From NCBI RefSeq assembly GCF_030409805.1, contig NZ_JAUFQP010000013.1, forward strand, positions 1,370,501 to 1,434,500: 64,000 nucleotides of DNA. Reading direction: 5' to 3'. Below, piece by piece: positions 8,360 through 15,949 of the stretch. A program made the position numbers and the translations under genes. Numbering within the stretch: position 1 is the first letter of the stretch; every line of letters starts with the position of its first letter. The notes beneath the pieces are model-generated. The model was not told where the DNA came from. It did not search any database and saw nothing but the letters and a program-made list of their open reading frames with translations. Source of the DNA: Algibacter miyuki. GTDB lineage: Bacteria; Bacteroidota; Bacteroidia; Flavobacteriales; Flavobacteriaceae.

Positions 8360-9922
8360 CTACCAATCTATAGGAAAATAATCTTTTAAAAATTTACCCG
8401 ACCAATGTTTTCCGGTATTAATCCCGTCAATAAGCGGATCCATTACCCTCGCGGCACCATCAACAATATCTAATGGTGGTTGAAAATCGTGTACATCTAC
8501 CTTTTTCTTCGATAATTCTACCGGATCTTCATCAGTTACCCATCCTGTATCTACCGCATTCATGTAAATTCCCGACTTAGCAAAGGTGGCTGCCGAGGTG
8601 TGTGTAAGCATATTTAAGGCCGCTTTTGCCATATTTGTATGTGGATGACGGTCTACTTTTTTGAACCTGTGGAACTTCCCTTCCATAGCCGAAACGTTTA
8701 TAATATGTTTCTTTCCTGTGTTTTCCTTCATCATTAAATTTGATAAACGGTTGCATAACACAAAAGGTGCTACGGCATTTACAAGCTGTACCTCTACCAT
8801 TTCGGTAGTTTCAATTTGCCCTAGTTTTAAACGCCAGCTGTTGGTTTTTCTTAAATCTACTTGTTGTAAATCGGCATCTAATTGCCCTTCCGGAAAAACT
8901 TCTGAGGTTTGTAATGAATTGTCAAAACTATATGGAATTTGAGATAATTCGGCTGAATTACGCAAACCAATTCCTGGTTCTGGACCGTGCCAAGTTACAG
9001 GTAGTACATTGTTTTTACTGGTTTTATTGGTGGACACACTTAAATCTGACAATTCTTGCAAGCAACTTACATGGTCGTTTAATAAAGTTTGCGCTAGTTT
9101 TGGTAATTGGTCTACAGGTAATTTTTCGTTTTCCATTAGATGGAAATAAAAACCAGATGGACGACGAACGGTTTGTGCGGCGTTATTGATTAAAATATCT
9201 AAGCGATCGTATTTTTGTTCAATGTAATTACAGAAAATTTCCACACTCGGAATATGGCGTAAATCAAGCCCATGAATATGTAAACGGTCGCTCCATTGTT
9301 TATAGTCGTCTTCTTTAGAAAAGCGAATGGCCGAATCGGCAGGAAAACGCGTAGTAGCCACAACGGTAGCCCCAGAACGCAATAACATTAAAGTAATATG
9401 GTATCCAATTTTTAAACGTGACCCTGTAATTACAGCTACTTGACCGTTTAAATCAGTGGTTTGAAAACGCTTGGCATAGTTTAAATCGCCACAATCGCTA
9501 CACATGGTGTCGTAAAAATGATGCAATTTTGTAAAAACGGTTTTACAAACGTAACAGTTTCTAGGAGATTCTAATTCTGGAGTATCTTCTGATATGGCTG
9601 CTGCGGCTAATAATTTAGGAGCCACAAATAAAGCCGATTCCCGTGCTGAACGAATACCTGTAGATTTTCTAGCATGTTTATCTTTAGCAATCATTTTACG
9701 TTTTGCAGCCTTTTTAGCATCTTTTCGTCGGCGTTGAAATTCGTCACGATTCGGGCGAGATAGCATTCCTGACGCTTTAAATAAAGCATTTCGTTGCGCT
9801 TCAGGAAGCTCAAACATTTGGTTCGTATCTGCATTTAATTGTTCTAAAACAGCAATGCATTGGTTTATTTCTTCTTCTGAAATAATCCTATGGTTATCGT
9901 TTTTATTCTGATTTTCAGGCAT
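8360..9922 (-). CDS. SDR-family (Rossmann) protein with N-terminal extension and CxxC-CxxC zinc ribbon
   Basis: 520 residues. Residues 1-110 are polar and helical, with a lysine/arginine-rich stretch at 60-90. A probable zinc ribbon follows with C123, C126, C141 and C144. From 161 an SDR Rossmann fold starts: [12 protein letters not shown] in place of TGxxxGIG, NNAAQT at 246-251, VNAVAPF at 381 and NAVDTGWV at 455. The usual catalytic Tyr-x-x-x-Lys is changed: K433 is preceded at the Tyr position by T429. About 110 residues are inserted between the NNA motif and VNAVAPF. It may be a divergent dehydrogenase or a non-catalytic nucleotide-binding protein. I cannot name a substrate. It lies alone between csp and the patatin gene. 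Confidence 0.75.
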   Translation of the reverse strand: MPENQNKNDNHRIISEEEINQCIAVLEQLNADTNQMFELPEAQRNALFKASGMLSRPNRDEFQRRRKDAKKAAKRKMIAKDKHARKSTGIRSARESALFVAPKLLAAAAISEDTPELESPRNCYVCKTVFTKLHHFYDTMCSDCGDLNYAKRFQTTDLNGQVAVITGSRLKIGYHITLMLLRSGATVVATTRFPADSAIRFSKEDDYKQWSDRLHIHGLDLRHIPSVEIFCNYIEQKYDRLDILINNAAQTVRRPSGFYFHLMENEKLPVDQLPKLAQTLLNDHVSCLQELSDLSVSTNKTSKNNVLPVTWHGPEPGIGLRNSAELSQIPYSFDNSLQTSEVFPEGQLDADLQQVDLRKTNSWRLKLGQIETTEMVEVQLVNAVAPFVLCNRLSNLMMKENTGKKHIINVSAMEGKFHRFKKVDRHPHTNMAKAALNMLTHTSAATFAKSGIYMNAVDTGWVTDEDPVELSKKKVDVHDFQPPLDIVDGAARVMDPLIDGINTGKHWSGKFLKDYFPIDW

Positions 9923-9971
9923 ATGTGTAAACGTTATATCGTAAAATGGTTGATATAAAAAATAATTTGCG

Positions 9972-9979
9972 CAAAGGTA
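9972..9979 (-). promoter_or_regulatory. -7 element TACCTTTG for the SDR-like gene
   Basis: Minus-strand TACCTTTG, an exact TAnnTTTG match about 50 bases upstream of the ATG at 9922. Confidence 0.5.
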
Positions 9980-10116
9980 ATGATACCGTGCTTTGTAAAT
10001 TGATAATTTGGATGAATATTGTGATTGATGTTATTTTTTTATCCCAATCTGTAGATTTTATTATGGTTAGTTATTTCTTCAAATAGATGAAAAAATAAGG
10101 AGTTATTATTTTGAAT

Positions 10117-10884
10117 TTAATCTAACGACTTCAAAATAGTATCCATATTTGCCATAGTGCTGTCATAACCTATCTGAAATAATTCTTGAGATTTTTTAAT
10201 AGAAAACATGGTATACTCAAGGTGTTTATCAATTAGTACGGTCGCGTTACATTTATTAATGCGTTCCTGTACGGTGTTCCAAACAGCGAGTTGCAGGCAA
10301 CGTTCAGTGACTTGTAACGGCCCTTTTATCTTATTATTAATATGGTGCTCGTTTACGCTAACACCAATAATTTTATGGCAGGTTTCTAAAAGCGGTTCTA
10401 CCGGAAAATTATTAAGTAAACCACCATCAACATACAAATAATTATTAATGCTTACCGGTTTGAACAATAAGGGCACGGCGCAAGATGCGGCAATAACATC
10501 GATGATATATCCAGAAGACATAATTTCATTATTACCAATATTTAGATTAGTTACCGAAATAGATAACGGTATGTTTAATTCTGAAAAATCACTTTTAATA
10601 TGATTGTTTAAGAAGGATTTTAACCGTGTCATTTCGGTAAGTCCTTTGTTTAGAAAACCGATTTTAAAGATATTTAAAAAGGCTTGACTTTTTGATAATT
10701 CTAATATTTCCAAAGGCTTATAGCCGCTGCAATAAAGGGCTGCAATTAGCGCTCCTGCACTAGCACCAGAAAGATGGCTGGGGTAAATTCCATTTTCATT
10801 TAAAGCTTGTAACGCTCCAATATGTGCGTTTGCACGAGCGCCACCACCTGAAAGAACAAGACCTATTTTCTTTTTTTCAACCAT
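10117..10884 (-). CDS. Patatin-like phospholipase (RssA-type)
   Basis: 255 residues with the Ser-Asp lipase dyad of patatins. The oxyanion-hole loop is SGGGARAN (12-19), the nucleophile elbow is G40-A-S42-A-G44 and the catalytic aspartate is in YVDGGLLNN (D153). There is no signal peptide, so it should be cytoplasmic or peripheral to the inner membrane, hydrolysing acyl esters of phospholipids. Its ATG lies inside the end of the upstream mgtC-like gene (22-base overlap), so the two are co-translated. Substrate specificity cannot be read from the sequence. Confidence 0.9.
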   Translation of the reverse strand: MVEKKKIGLVLSGGGARANAHIGALQALNENGIYPSHLSGASAGALIAALYCSGYKPLEILELSKSQAFLNIFKIGFLNKGLTEMTRLKSFLNNHIKSDFSELNIPLSISVTNLNIGNNEIMSSGYIIDVIAASCAVPLLFKPVSINNYLYVDGGLLNNFPVEPLLETCHKIIGVSVNEHHINNKIKGPLQVTERCLQLAVWNTVQERINKCNATVLIDKHLEYTMFSIKKSQELFQIGYDSTMANMDTILKSLD

Positions 10885-11285
10885 TTATCTATCGGGTTTA
10901 TGCCTAAGTTTACAATAATAACTATGGCGGTGCAAATTAGGGTTTCTAAAAAGTAACCAGAAGCCGCCATACAGCCAATAGCCGCACTACACCAAATGGT
11001 GGCGGCAGAACCTAAACCATGGACATTAACACCTTCTCTGAAAATAACACCAGCACCTAAAAAGCCAACGCCTGTAACCACTTGGGCGATAATTCGGGAA
11101 GGATCTACCAGTGTGGAATGTGCTGTAAGTTTTAAGGAAATCATAACAAATATGGCCGCACCAGTAGCCACTAACATATTTGTTTTTAGTCCTGCTGATT
11201 TATGATTCCATTGACGCTCAAAACCAATCGCTAAACCAGCTAATACAGCAACAAGAATACGTAATGTAAAATCGATAACGGTCAT
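10863..11285 (-). CDS. MgtC/SapB family membrane protein
   Basis: 140 residues from the ATG at 11285. A longer reading to 11318 would use a TTG that lies upstream of the apparent -7 element and is rejected. Four to five hydrophobic helices are seen, with family landmarks GLAIGFERQWNHKSAGLKT near residues 20-40 and GVGFLGAGVIF near 80. MgtC-type proteins occur in many bacteria; the virulence-linked ones help survival at low magnesium, while this short form lacks the C-terminal cytoplasmic domain. It overlaps the patatin gene. Confidence 0.87.
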   Translation of the reverse strand: MTVIDFTLRILVAVLAGLAIGFERQWNHKSAGLKTNMLVATGAAIFVMISLKLTAHSTLVDPSRIIAQVVTGVGFLGAGVIFREGVNVHGLGSAATIWCSAAIGCMAASGYFLETLICTAIVIIVNLGINPIDKWLKKRK

Positions 11286-11305
11286 ATTTAATTGAAATGA
11301 GATAT

Positions 11306-11313
11306 TAAAGATA
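11306..11313 (-). promoter_or_regulatory. Probable -7 element TATCTTTA for the mgtC-like gene
   Basis: Minus-strand TATCTTTA (one mismatch from TAnnTTTG), 21 bases upstream of the ATG at 11285. It supports the shorter start. Confidence 0.4.
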
Positions 11314-11579
11314 ATCAATATTTTTTATGTAAACTCTATTTAAATGTGGTGTAATTTTATTCTTAAAAAGCAAAAACGGAAAATAAATAATACTTTAAAG
11401 GTTGACTAAAACTATCGTAAGTGAGTTCTATTTATTTTTATAATTTAATGAGTTGATGGTCTGTATAATGTGTAGCAGGATTTGGTTTAAAGCCTGCTAT
11501 TGTAAGATCACAAACTATCATGAATATTACTATTGTTTTTTTTCATTATTACATATTTTCAGCTTAATTTTTTAATCGA

Positions 11580-12188
11580 ATGCTTATATTCGTAAGCTCA
11601 ATATTTAGGTTAAATTCTTTGGAACAAATAAAAGCTTACTTAGATCAAATTGCCGAAATATCCGAAACGGATTGGGCTTTTTTCACGTCGAAATTACAAC
11701 GTCGTGTAATTCCGAAGAAAAGTGTTTTTTTGAAAGTAAATGAGATAGAAAACTATATTTCCTTTATAGAATCGGGTGTGGTGCGTTTATATATTCCGAA
11801 GGAAAACCCGGAAAAAGAAATCACATTTGGCTTTAGTTTTGAAGATGAATTTGTAAGTGCCTACGATTCATTTTTAACACAAAAACCATCTGCTTATCAG
11901 CTTCAAGCACTTACAGAAACCACCGTTTTAAGTATAAGTTATGATGATTTGCAAGCGGTTTATAAAACAACACAAATAGGAAACCTTATAGGAAGGTTAA
12001 CTGCCGAACGCCTTTTTTTACTAAAATCCAAACGGGAACAACACTTATTGAATTTAACAGCCGAAGAACGTTACACCAAGCTTTTCAAGGAACGCCCAGA
12101 ACTTTTTAAAGAAGTGCCTTTGAAATACATAAGCTCTTATATCGGTATAACAGCACAAGCTTTAAGCCGTATTAGAAAGCGAATATGA
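11580..12188 (+). CDS. Crp/Fnr family transcriptional regulator
   Basis: 202 residues. The N-terminal cyclic-nucleotide-binding-type beta barrel runs to about residue 135 (ENYISFIESGVVRLYIP, DEFVSAYDSFL). A long dimerisation helix follows and then a C-terminal helix-turn-helix ending in KYISSYIGITAQALSRIRKR (about 178-200). No cysteine cluster for an FNR-type FeS centre is visible. The start is uncertain: an in-frame TTG at 11619 gives SLEQIKAYL-type beginnings typical of these regulators, and a TATATTCG element at 11585-11592 would favour it. Divergent from mgtC and followed by a desaturase gene, which may or may not be a target. Confidence 0.87.
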   Translation: MLIFVSSIFRLNSLEQIKAYLDQIAEISETDWAFFTSKLQRRVIPKKSVFLKVNEIENYISFIESGVVRLYIPKENPEKEITFGFSFEDEFVSAYDSFLTQKPSAYQLQALTETTVLSISYDDLQAVYKTTQIGNLIGRLTAERLFLLKSKREQHLLNLTAEERYTKLFKERPELFKEVPLKYISSYIGITAQALSRIRKRI

Positions 12189-12222
12189 TGTTTTTTGTGG
12201 TGTTTTTATTGACCTAAGTTCA

Positions 12223-12253
12223 TTGTTTCACTCGTTTTATCCTATTATCTTTA
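12223..12253 (+). promoter_or_regulatory. Promoter of the desaturase gene (TTG-N20-TATCTTTA)
   Basis: TTG at 12223-12225, a 20-base spacer and TATCTTTA at 12246-12253, 13 bases before the ATG at 12267. Spacing matches the Bacteroidota -33/-7 arrangement. Confidence 0.55.
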
Positions 12254-12266
12254 CCAAAAAAAAGTT

Positions 12267-13013
12267 ATGGCGGTAATTATTTTCGTTTTAGTGCTTTGGT
12301 ATGGAGGTCTGTTTTTTCAGTCTTTCTTTTTACACCGATATGCGGCACATCAAGTATTCACGATGTCTAAAACCATGGAGCGTATTACGTTTATTTTAAC
12401 CTGGATTTTTCAAGGTTCAAGTTATTTAAGTGCATATGGTTATGGTATTATGCACCGCATGCATCATGCTTATACAGATACGGAAAAAGACCCGCACTCC
12501 CCTTCTTTTGATGATAATATGTTTGCCATGATGTGGAAAACAAAAACGATATATCAAGATATTAATAAGGAGCGTATTGAGGTGGATCAACGTTTTACTA
12601 AAAATGTTCCGCAATGGAAAAGTTTTGATAATTTTGCAAGTTCTCGTTTTTCTAGAGTTCTTTGGATGGCTTTTTATGTGTTGTTTTTTGCCTATTTTGT
12701 AACATCGGCTTGGCAATGGGTGTTATTACCTATCACTTTTTTAATGGCGCCAATACATGGTGTTATTATTAATTGGTTCGGACATATTTATGGCTATGTA
12801 AATTTTCAAATGAAAAACACAAGTAAAAACTTATTCCGTTTTGATTTCTTGATGATGGGTGAAGGTTATCATAATAACCATCACAAACATGCCAACAGAG
12901 CTAATTTTGGTGTAAAATGGTATGAAATTGATTTAACTTACGTGATTATTAAAGTACTTAATGCCTTTGGAATTATTCAATTAAAAAGAATTCCTGTAAG
13001 GATTGAAGATTAA
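12267..13013 (+). CDS. Acyl-CoA / fatty-acid desaturase
   Basis: 248 residues, an integral membrane di-iron desaturase. All three histidine boxes are present: H23-R-Y-A-A-H28, H63-R-M-H66-H67 and H202-N-N-H205-H206, with hydrophobic segments between. It introduces a double bond into saturated acyl chains to adjust membrane fluidity, consistent with a stearoyl-CoA desaturase-like family. It has its own promoter and ends at a convergent terminator whose right arm lies within the helicase coding sequence. Confidence 0.92.
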   Translation: MAVIIFVLVLWYGGLFFQSFFLHRYAAHQVFTMSKTMERITFILTWIFQGSSYLSAYGYGIMHRMHHAYTDTEKDPHSPSFDDNMFAMMWKTKTIYQDINKERIEVDQRFTKNVPQWKSFDNFASSRFSRVLWMAFYVLFFAYFVTSAWQWVLLPITFLMAPIHGVIINWFGHIYGYVNFQMKNTSKNLFRFDFLMMGEGYHNNHHKHANRANFGVKWYEIDLTYVIIKVLNAFGIIQLKRIPVRIED

Positions 13014-13037
13014 AAAAACTATTTCTATATAGATTAT

Positions 13038-13080
13038 AAAAAGTACGCAGTGTATTAAAGCACGTAAATGCGTACTTTTT
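13038..13080. terminator. Convergent terminator overlapping the 3' end of the helicase gene
   Basis: AAAAAGTACGCA (13038-13049) and TGCGTACTTTTT (13069-13080) form a 12-bp stem followed by a T-rich run on the plus strand. The right arm is coding sequence for the last residues of the minus-strand DEAD-box helicase, whose stop is at 13055-13057. Confidence 0.75.
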
Positions 13081-14368
13081 TCTTTTTAAGTCGGCTGTTG
13101 TTTAGTTCTGCAATTAAATTATGCGCTAAATATACTGGTACAGCAACGAAAGCACAATCTTGTTTCAGTTCGATAGTACCTAATTGTTCTCGCGTTAAAT
13201 TACCTTGTTTTATAAACAATCCTGCAATATCGCCTTTTGAAATTTTATCTTTTCTTCCTCCGGAAATAAATAGGGTTTCCCAATATTGTGGTTCTTTTTG
13301 TGCTTTTTTAGAAATATCAGCTTCCTCATCAACTTCAATAAAGTTGGGTAAGTTTTTATTTTTCCACTTAATAATATAGGCCGTTCCTTTTTCGTTTACA
13401 CGGGCCGTTCTACCGTTTCTATGGGTGAATTCTTCAGGATGAAAAGGTAGTTCAAAATGAATGATAAATTTTAATTCCGGAATATCAATACCTCTTGCCG
13501 CCAAGTCTGTGGCTAATAATATTTGACTCGATCCATTTCTGAATTTTATCAAAGCACGCTCTCTATCTTTTTGTTCCATGCCTCCAGAAAAACAGGCATG
13601 ACTAATTTTATGCTTATCCAAAAATGAACTTACATTGGCAATGCTATCTTTAAAATTACAAAAGATAATGCCTTGCTGATTTCCGATATGTAAAAGCAAA
13701 TCGAGTAAATATGGTAGCTTATCATTTCCTTCAGCAATAACTGTTTTAATCGCTAACCGTGCCGATGCTTTTTTATCCAGATAGTTTATGATTTCAGGAT
13801 CTTTCAACGCGACAAACTTCGGAATGCTAACGCCTTGTGTGGCAGAAGTTAATATACGTTTGGTTAAACCTGATAATTCAAGTAAAATGGCGCTCATTTC
13901 TTCCTCGAAACCTATTTCTAACGACTTATCAAATTCATCTAAAATCAACGTTTTTATGGTTGAAGTATCAAATCTTCCATTATCAAAATGGTCTAAAATT
14001 CTACCTGGCGTTCCTATTAAAATTGCCGGATTATGTTTTAATTCAATTTTATCTTTAGACATCGGCCTGCCACCATAAACCGCATTCACTTTAAAACCTG
14101 TACCCATATTACGTAGTACTTGTTCTATTTGAATCGCTAATTCGCGGGTTGGCACTAAAATTAACGCCTGAACATCGTTTGTATTATGGTCTAAACGTCG
14201 TAATAATGGTAGTAAAAAAGCCAAGGTTTTCCCTGTACCTGTTGGCGATAGAATAATAGTATTGATGCTATTATCAATGGTTAAACCGGCTTCAACTTGC
14301 ATGGTGTTTAATGCGGAAATTTGAAGCTTTTTTAAAATATCTTCTTGATCTTTATTGGAATGTGCCAT
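13055..14368 (-). CDS. DEAD-box-type RNA helicase with DbpA-like C-terminal RNA-binding domain
   Basis: 437 residues. Motif I is SPTGTGKT (41-48), motif Ia PTREL (73-77), then TPGRILDH (120-127); motif II reads DEFD (144-147) instead of DEAD; SAT is near 174 and the C-terminal lobe has HRNGRTAR. About residues 376-437 resemble the DbpA RNA-binding domain (ISKGDIAGLFIKQGNL), which in E. coli targets 23S rRNA. Likely role is ribosome assembly or RNA remodelling. It is preceded by another DEAD-box gene 41 bases upstream, on the same strand. Confidence 0.87.
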   Translation of the reverse strand: MAHSNKDQEDILKKLQISALNTMQVEAGLTIDNSINTIILSPTGTGKTLAFLLPLLRRLDHNTNDVQALILVPTRELAIQIEQVLRNMGTGFKVNAVYGGRPMSKDKIELKHNPAILIGTPGRILDHFDNGRFDTSTIKTLILDEFDKSLEIGFEEEMSAILLELSGLTKRILTSATQGVSIPKFVALKDPEIINYLDKKASARLAIKTVIAEGNDKLPYLLDLLLHIGNQQGIIFCNFKDSIANVSSFLDKHKISHACFSGGMEQKDRERALIKFRNGSSQILLATDLAARGIDIPELKFIIHFELPFHPEEFTHRNGRTARVNEKGTAYIIKWKNKNLPNFIEVDEEADISKKAQKEPQYWETLFISGGRKDKISKGDIAGLFIKQGNLTREQLGTIELKQDCAFVAVPVYLAHNLIAELNNSRLKKKKVRIYVL

Positions 14369-14409
14369 GCGATGTTTTAATTATGAAACTGTAAACGAAT
14401 GTGATATTT

Positions 14410-15738
14410 CTATTTTTTAGACTTAGAGTCTTTAGCATTTGAAGCGCCTGTTTGCTCTAAGTAATTCGCTAATATTTTATCTACCAATTCTTCTTTTGTT
14501 AAATGATGAAAAATGGTTTTTATCTGTGCTTTAAAATCTTGAGAAACGTCACGATTTGGCTTCGTTTTAAATATTTTTTTCGCCCAAAGCAATCCGTTGT
14601 TTTCTTGAATACTTTGCGCGTCGGCCTTTTTAAATTCCTTAAAAATAATACCTAATTCTTGTTCAAACTCTGGAATATCTTCAAGTTCTTCTTTCTGGAT
14701 AATACTTAAAGACAGTCCGGTTGCTCCTGCCCTAGCCGTACGTCCGCTACGGTGTACATAAGCGTCGTAAGTATCTGGTAAATGGTAGTTAACTACATAA
14801 GCAATATCTTTAACATCAATACCACGCGCAGCTAAATCGGTAGCTACTAAAATATTAATGTGCCCATCTCTAAACTGCCCCATAATACGATCGCGAATAC
14901 CTTGTGATAAGCTACCGTGTAACGCGCCAGATGAGAATTTATTAATAGCTAAGTTTTTCGCTAATTTGTTAACTGCAGCTTTGGTTTTACAGAAAATAAT
15001 ACCACGTTCTCCATCTTTAGAATTTAAAAAATGCATTAACACTTCCAACTTTTCAATAGGTTCAACAACCATATAATTATGGTCGATACCTTGATGTCCA
15101 GAGGTTGCCATATCAGCTTCAATTTTAACCACATGTTTAGACATGTAATTTTGAATAAGCTGTTTTACGGTACCTGGCATAGTGGCAGTAAATAATAAGG
15201 TGCGTCGCGATTTTGGGATTTCAGTAATAATACTATCTAAACCTTCCTTGTGTGCCGTTACCATTTCATCGGCTTCGTCTAATATAAAATACGCTATGTT
15301 TTTTATATTGATTTCGTTACGTTTAATTAAATCGGCTAAACGCCCAGGAGTTGCTACTACTACATGTGTCGCGCTTTTTAAGCGTTCTATTTGTGGTTTT
15401 ATAGGAATACCACCAAACAATCCTACAATAGAAATTTCCGGATTATTAACAGCAAAAGATTCTAAATTAGAAAAAATTTGTTGTCCTAATTCGCGTGTTG
15501 GTGCTAATATTACCGCTTGAATAGTCGTGTTTTCAGTATCAATAAGTTGTAATAAAGGTAACCCAAAAGCTGCTGTTTTTCCTGTTCCTGTTTTGGCTAA
15601 GGCTACAACATCTTCATTTTGTTTCAATACTACAGGAATGGTTTTTTCTTGTATATCTGTAGGTACCGAAATGTTTAAAGTGGCTAAACTTTGTTGAAAT
15701 GACTCTTGAAGTCCTAAATCTGAAAAACGCTTTGACAT
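14410..15738 (-). CDS. DEAD-box ATP-dependent RNA helicase
   Basis: 442 residues from the ATG at 15738 (MSKRFSDLGLQESFQ). A longer version from a TTG at 15756 is rejected because that codon sits in the -7 promoter element. The Q motif is followed by AKTGTGKTAAFGLP, PTRELGQQ, TPGRLADL, LDEADEMV, TATMPG, ARGIDVKDI and HRSGRTARAG, a full RhlE/CshA-like set. The C-terminus is lysine-rich. It is likely involved in mRNA turnover or ribosome biogenesis and cold adaptation. Probably co-transcribed with the next helicase gene. Confidence 0.9.
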   Translation of the reverse strand: MSKRFSDLGLQESFQQSLATLNISVPTDIQEKTIPVVLKQNEDVVALAKTGTGKTAAFGLPLLQLIDTENTTIQAVILAPTRELGQQIFSNLESFAVNNPEISIVGLFGGIPIKPQIERLKSATHVVVATPGRLADLIKRNEINIKNIAYFILDEADEMVTAHKEGLDSIITEIPKSRRTLLFTATMPGTVKQLIQNYMSKHVVKIEADMATSGHQGIDHNYMVVEPIEKLEVLMHFLNSKDGERGIIFCKTKAAVNKLAKNLAINKFSSGALHGSLSQGIRDRIMGQFRDGHINILVATDLAARGIDVKDIAYVVNYHLPDTYDAYVHRSGRTARAGATGLSLSIIQKEELEDIPEFEQELGIIFKEFKKADAQSIQENNGLLWAKKIFKTKPNRDVSQDFKAQIKTIFHHLTKEELVDKILANYLEQTGASNAKDSKSKK

Positions 15739-15753
15739 AAAAAATAATTTTTG

Positions 15754-15761
15754 CAAAGATA
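15754..15761 (-). promoter_or_regulatory. -7 element TATCTTTG for the helicase pair
   Basis: Minus-strand exact TAnnTTTG match 16 bases upstream of the ATG at 15738. Confidence 0.55.
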
Positions 15762-15922
15762 ACGTCCTTATTTTTGGGAATTGATGTAATTGTAGGATTT
15801 ATTAAAGTGAAGGATATTCAATTCAAGAACGTATTATGGTTATAATTTAGTAGCAATACTTTTAATAACTTAACTAATTCTAGCCTTTAAAAGTTGTGAT
15901 AATTATAGTAAAAAAAAACAAT

Positions 15923-15930
15923 TAACTTTG
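15923..15930 (+). promoter_or_regulatory. -7 element TAACTTTG for the IPT/kelch lipoprotein
   Basis: Exact TAnnTTTG match 20 bases before the ATG at 15950. A TTG at 15894-15896 is 26 bases upstream, longer than ideal. Confidence 0.5.
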
Positions 15931-15949
15931 TACCTATTAAAATCTAGAT

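Noticed and set aside
11473-11499. 7-bp inverted repeat TAGCAGG/CCTGCTA with a 13-base loop upstream of the Crp-type gene
   Set aside because: It is too short and loose to call an operator or terminator, and no T-run follows.
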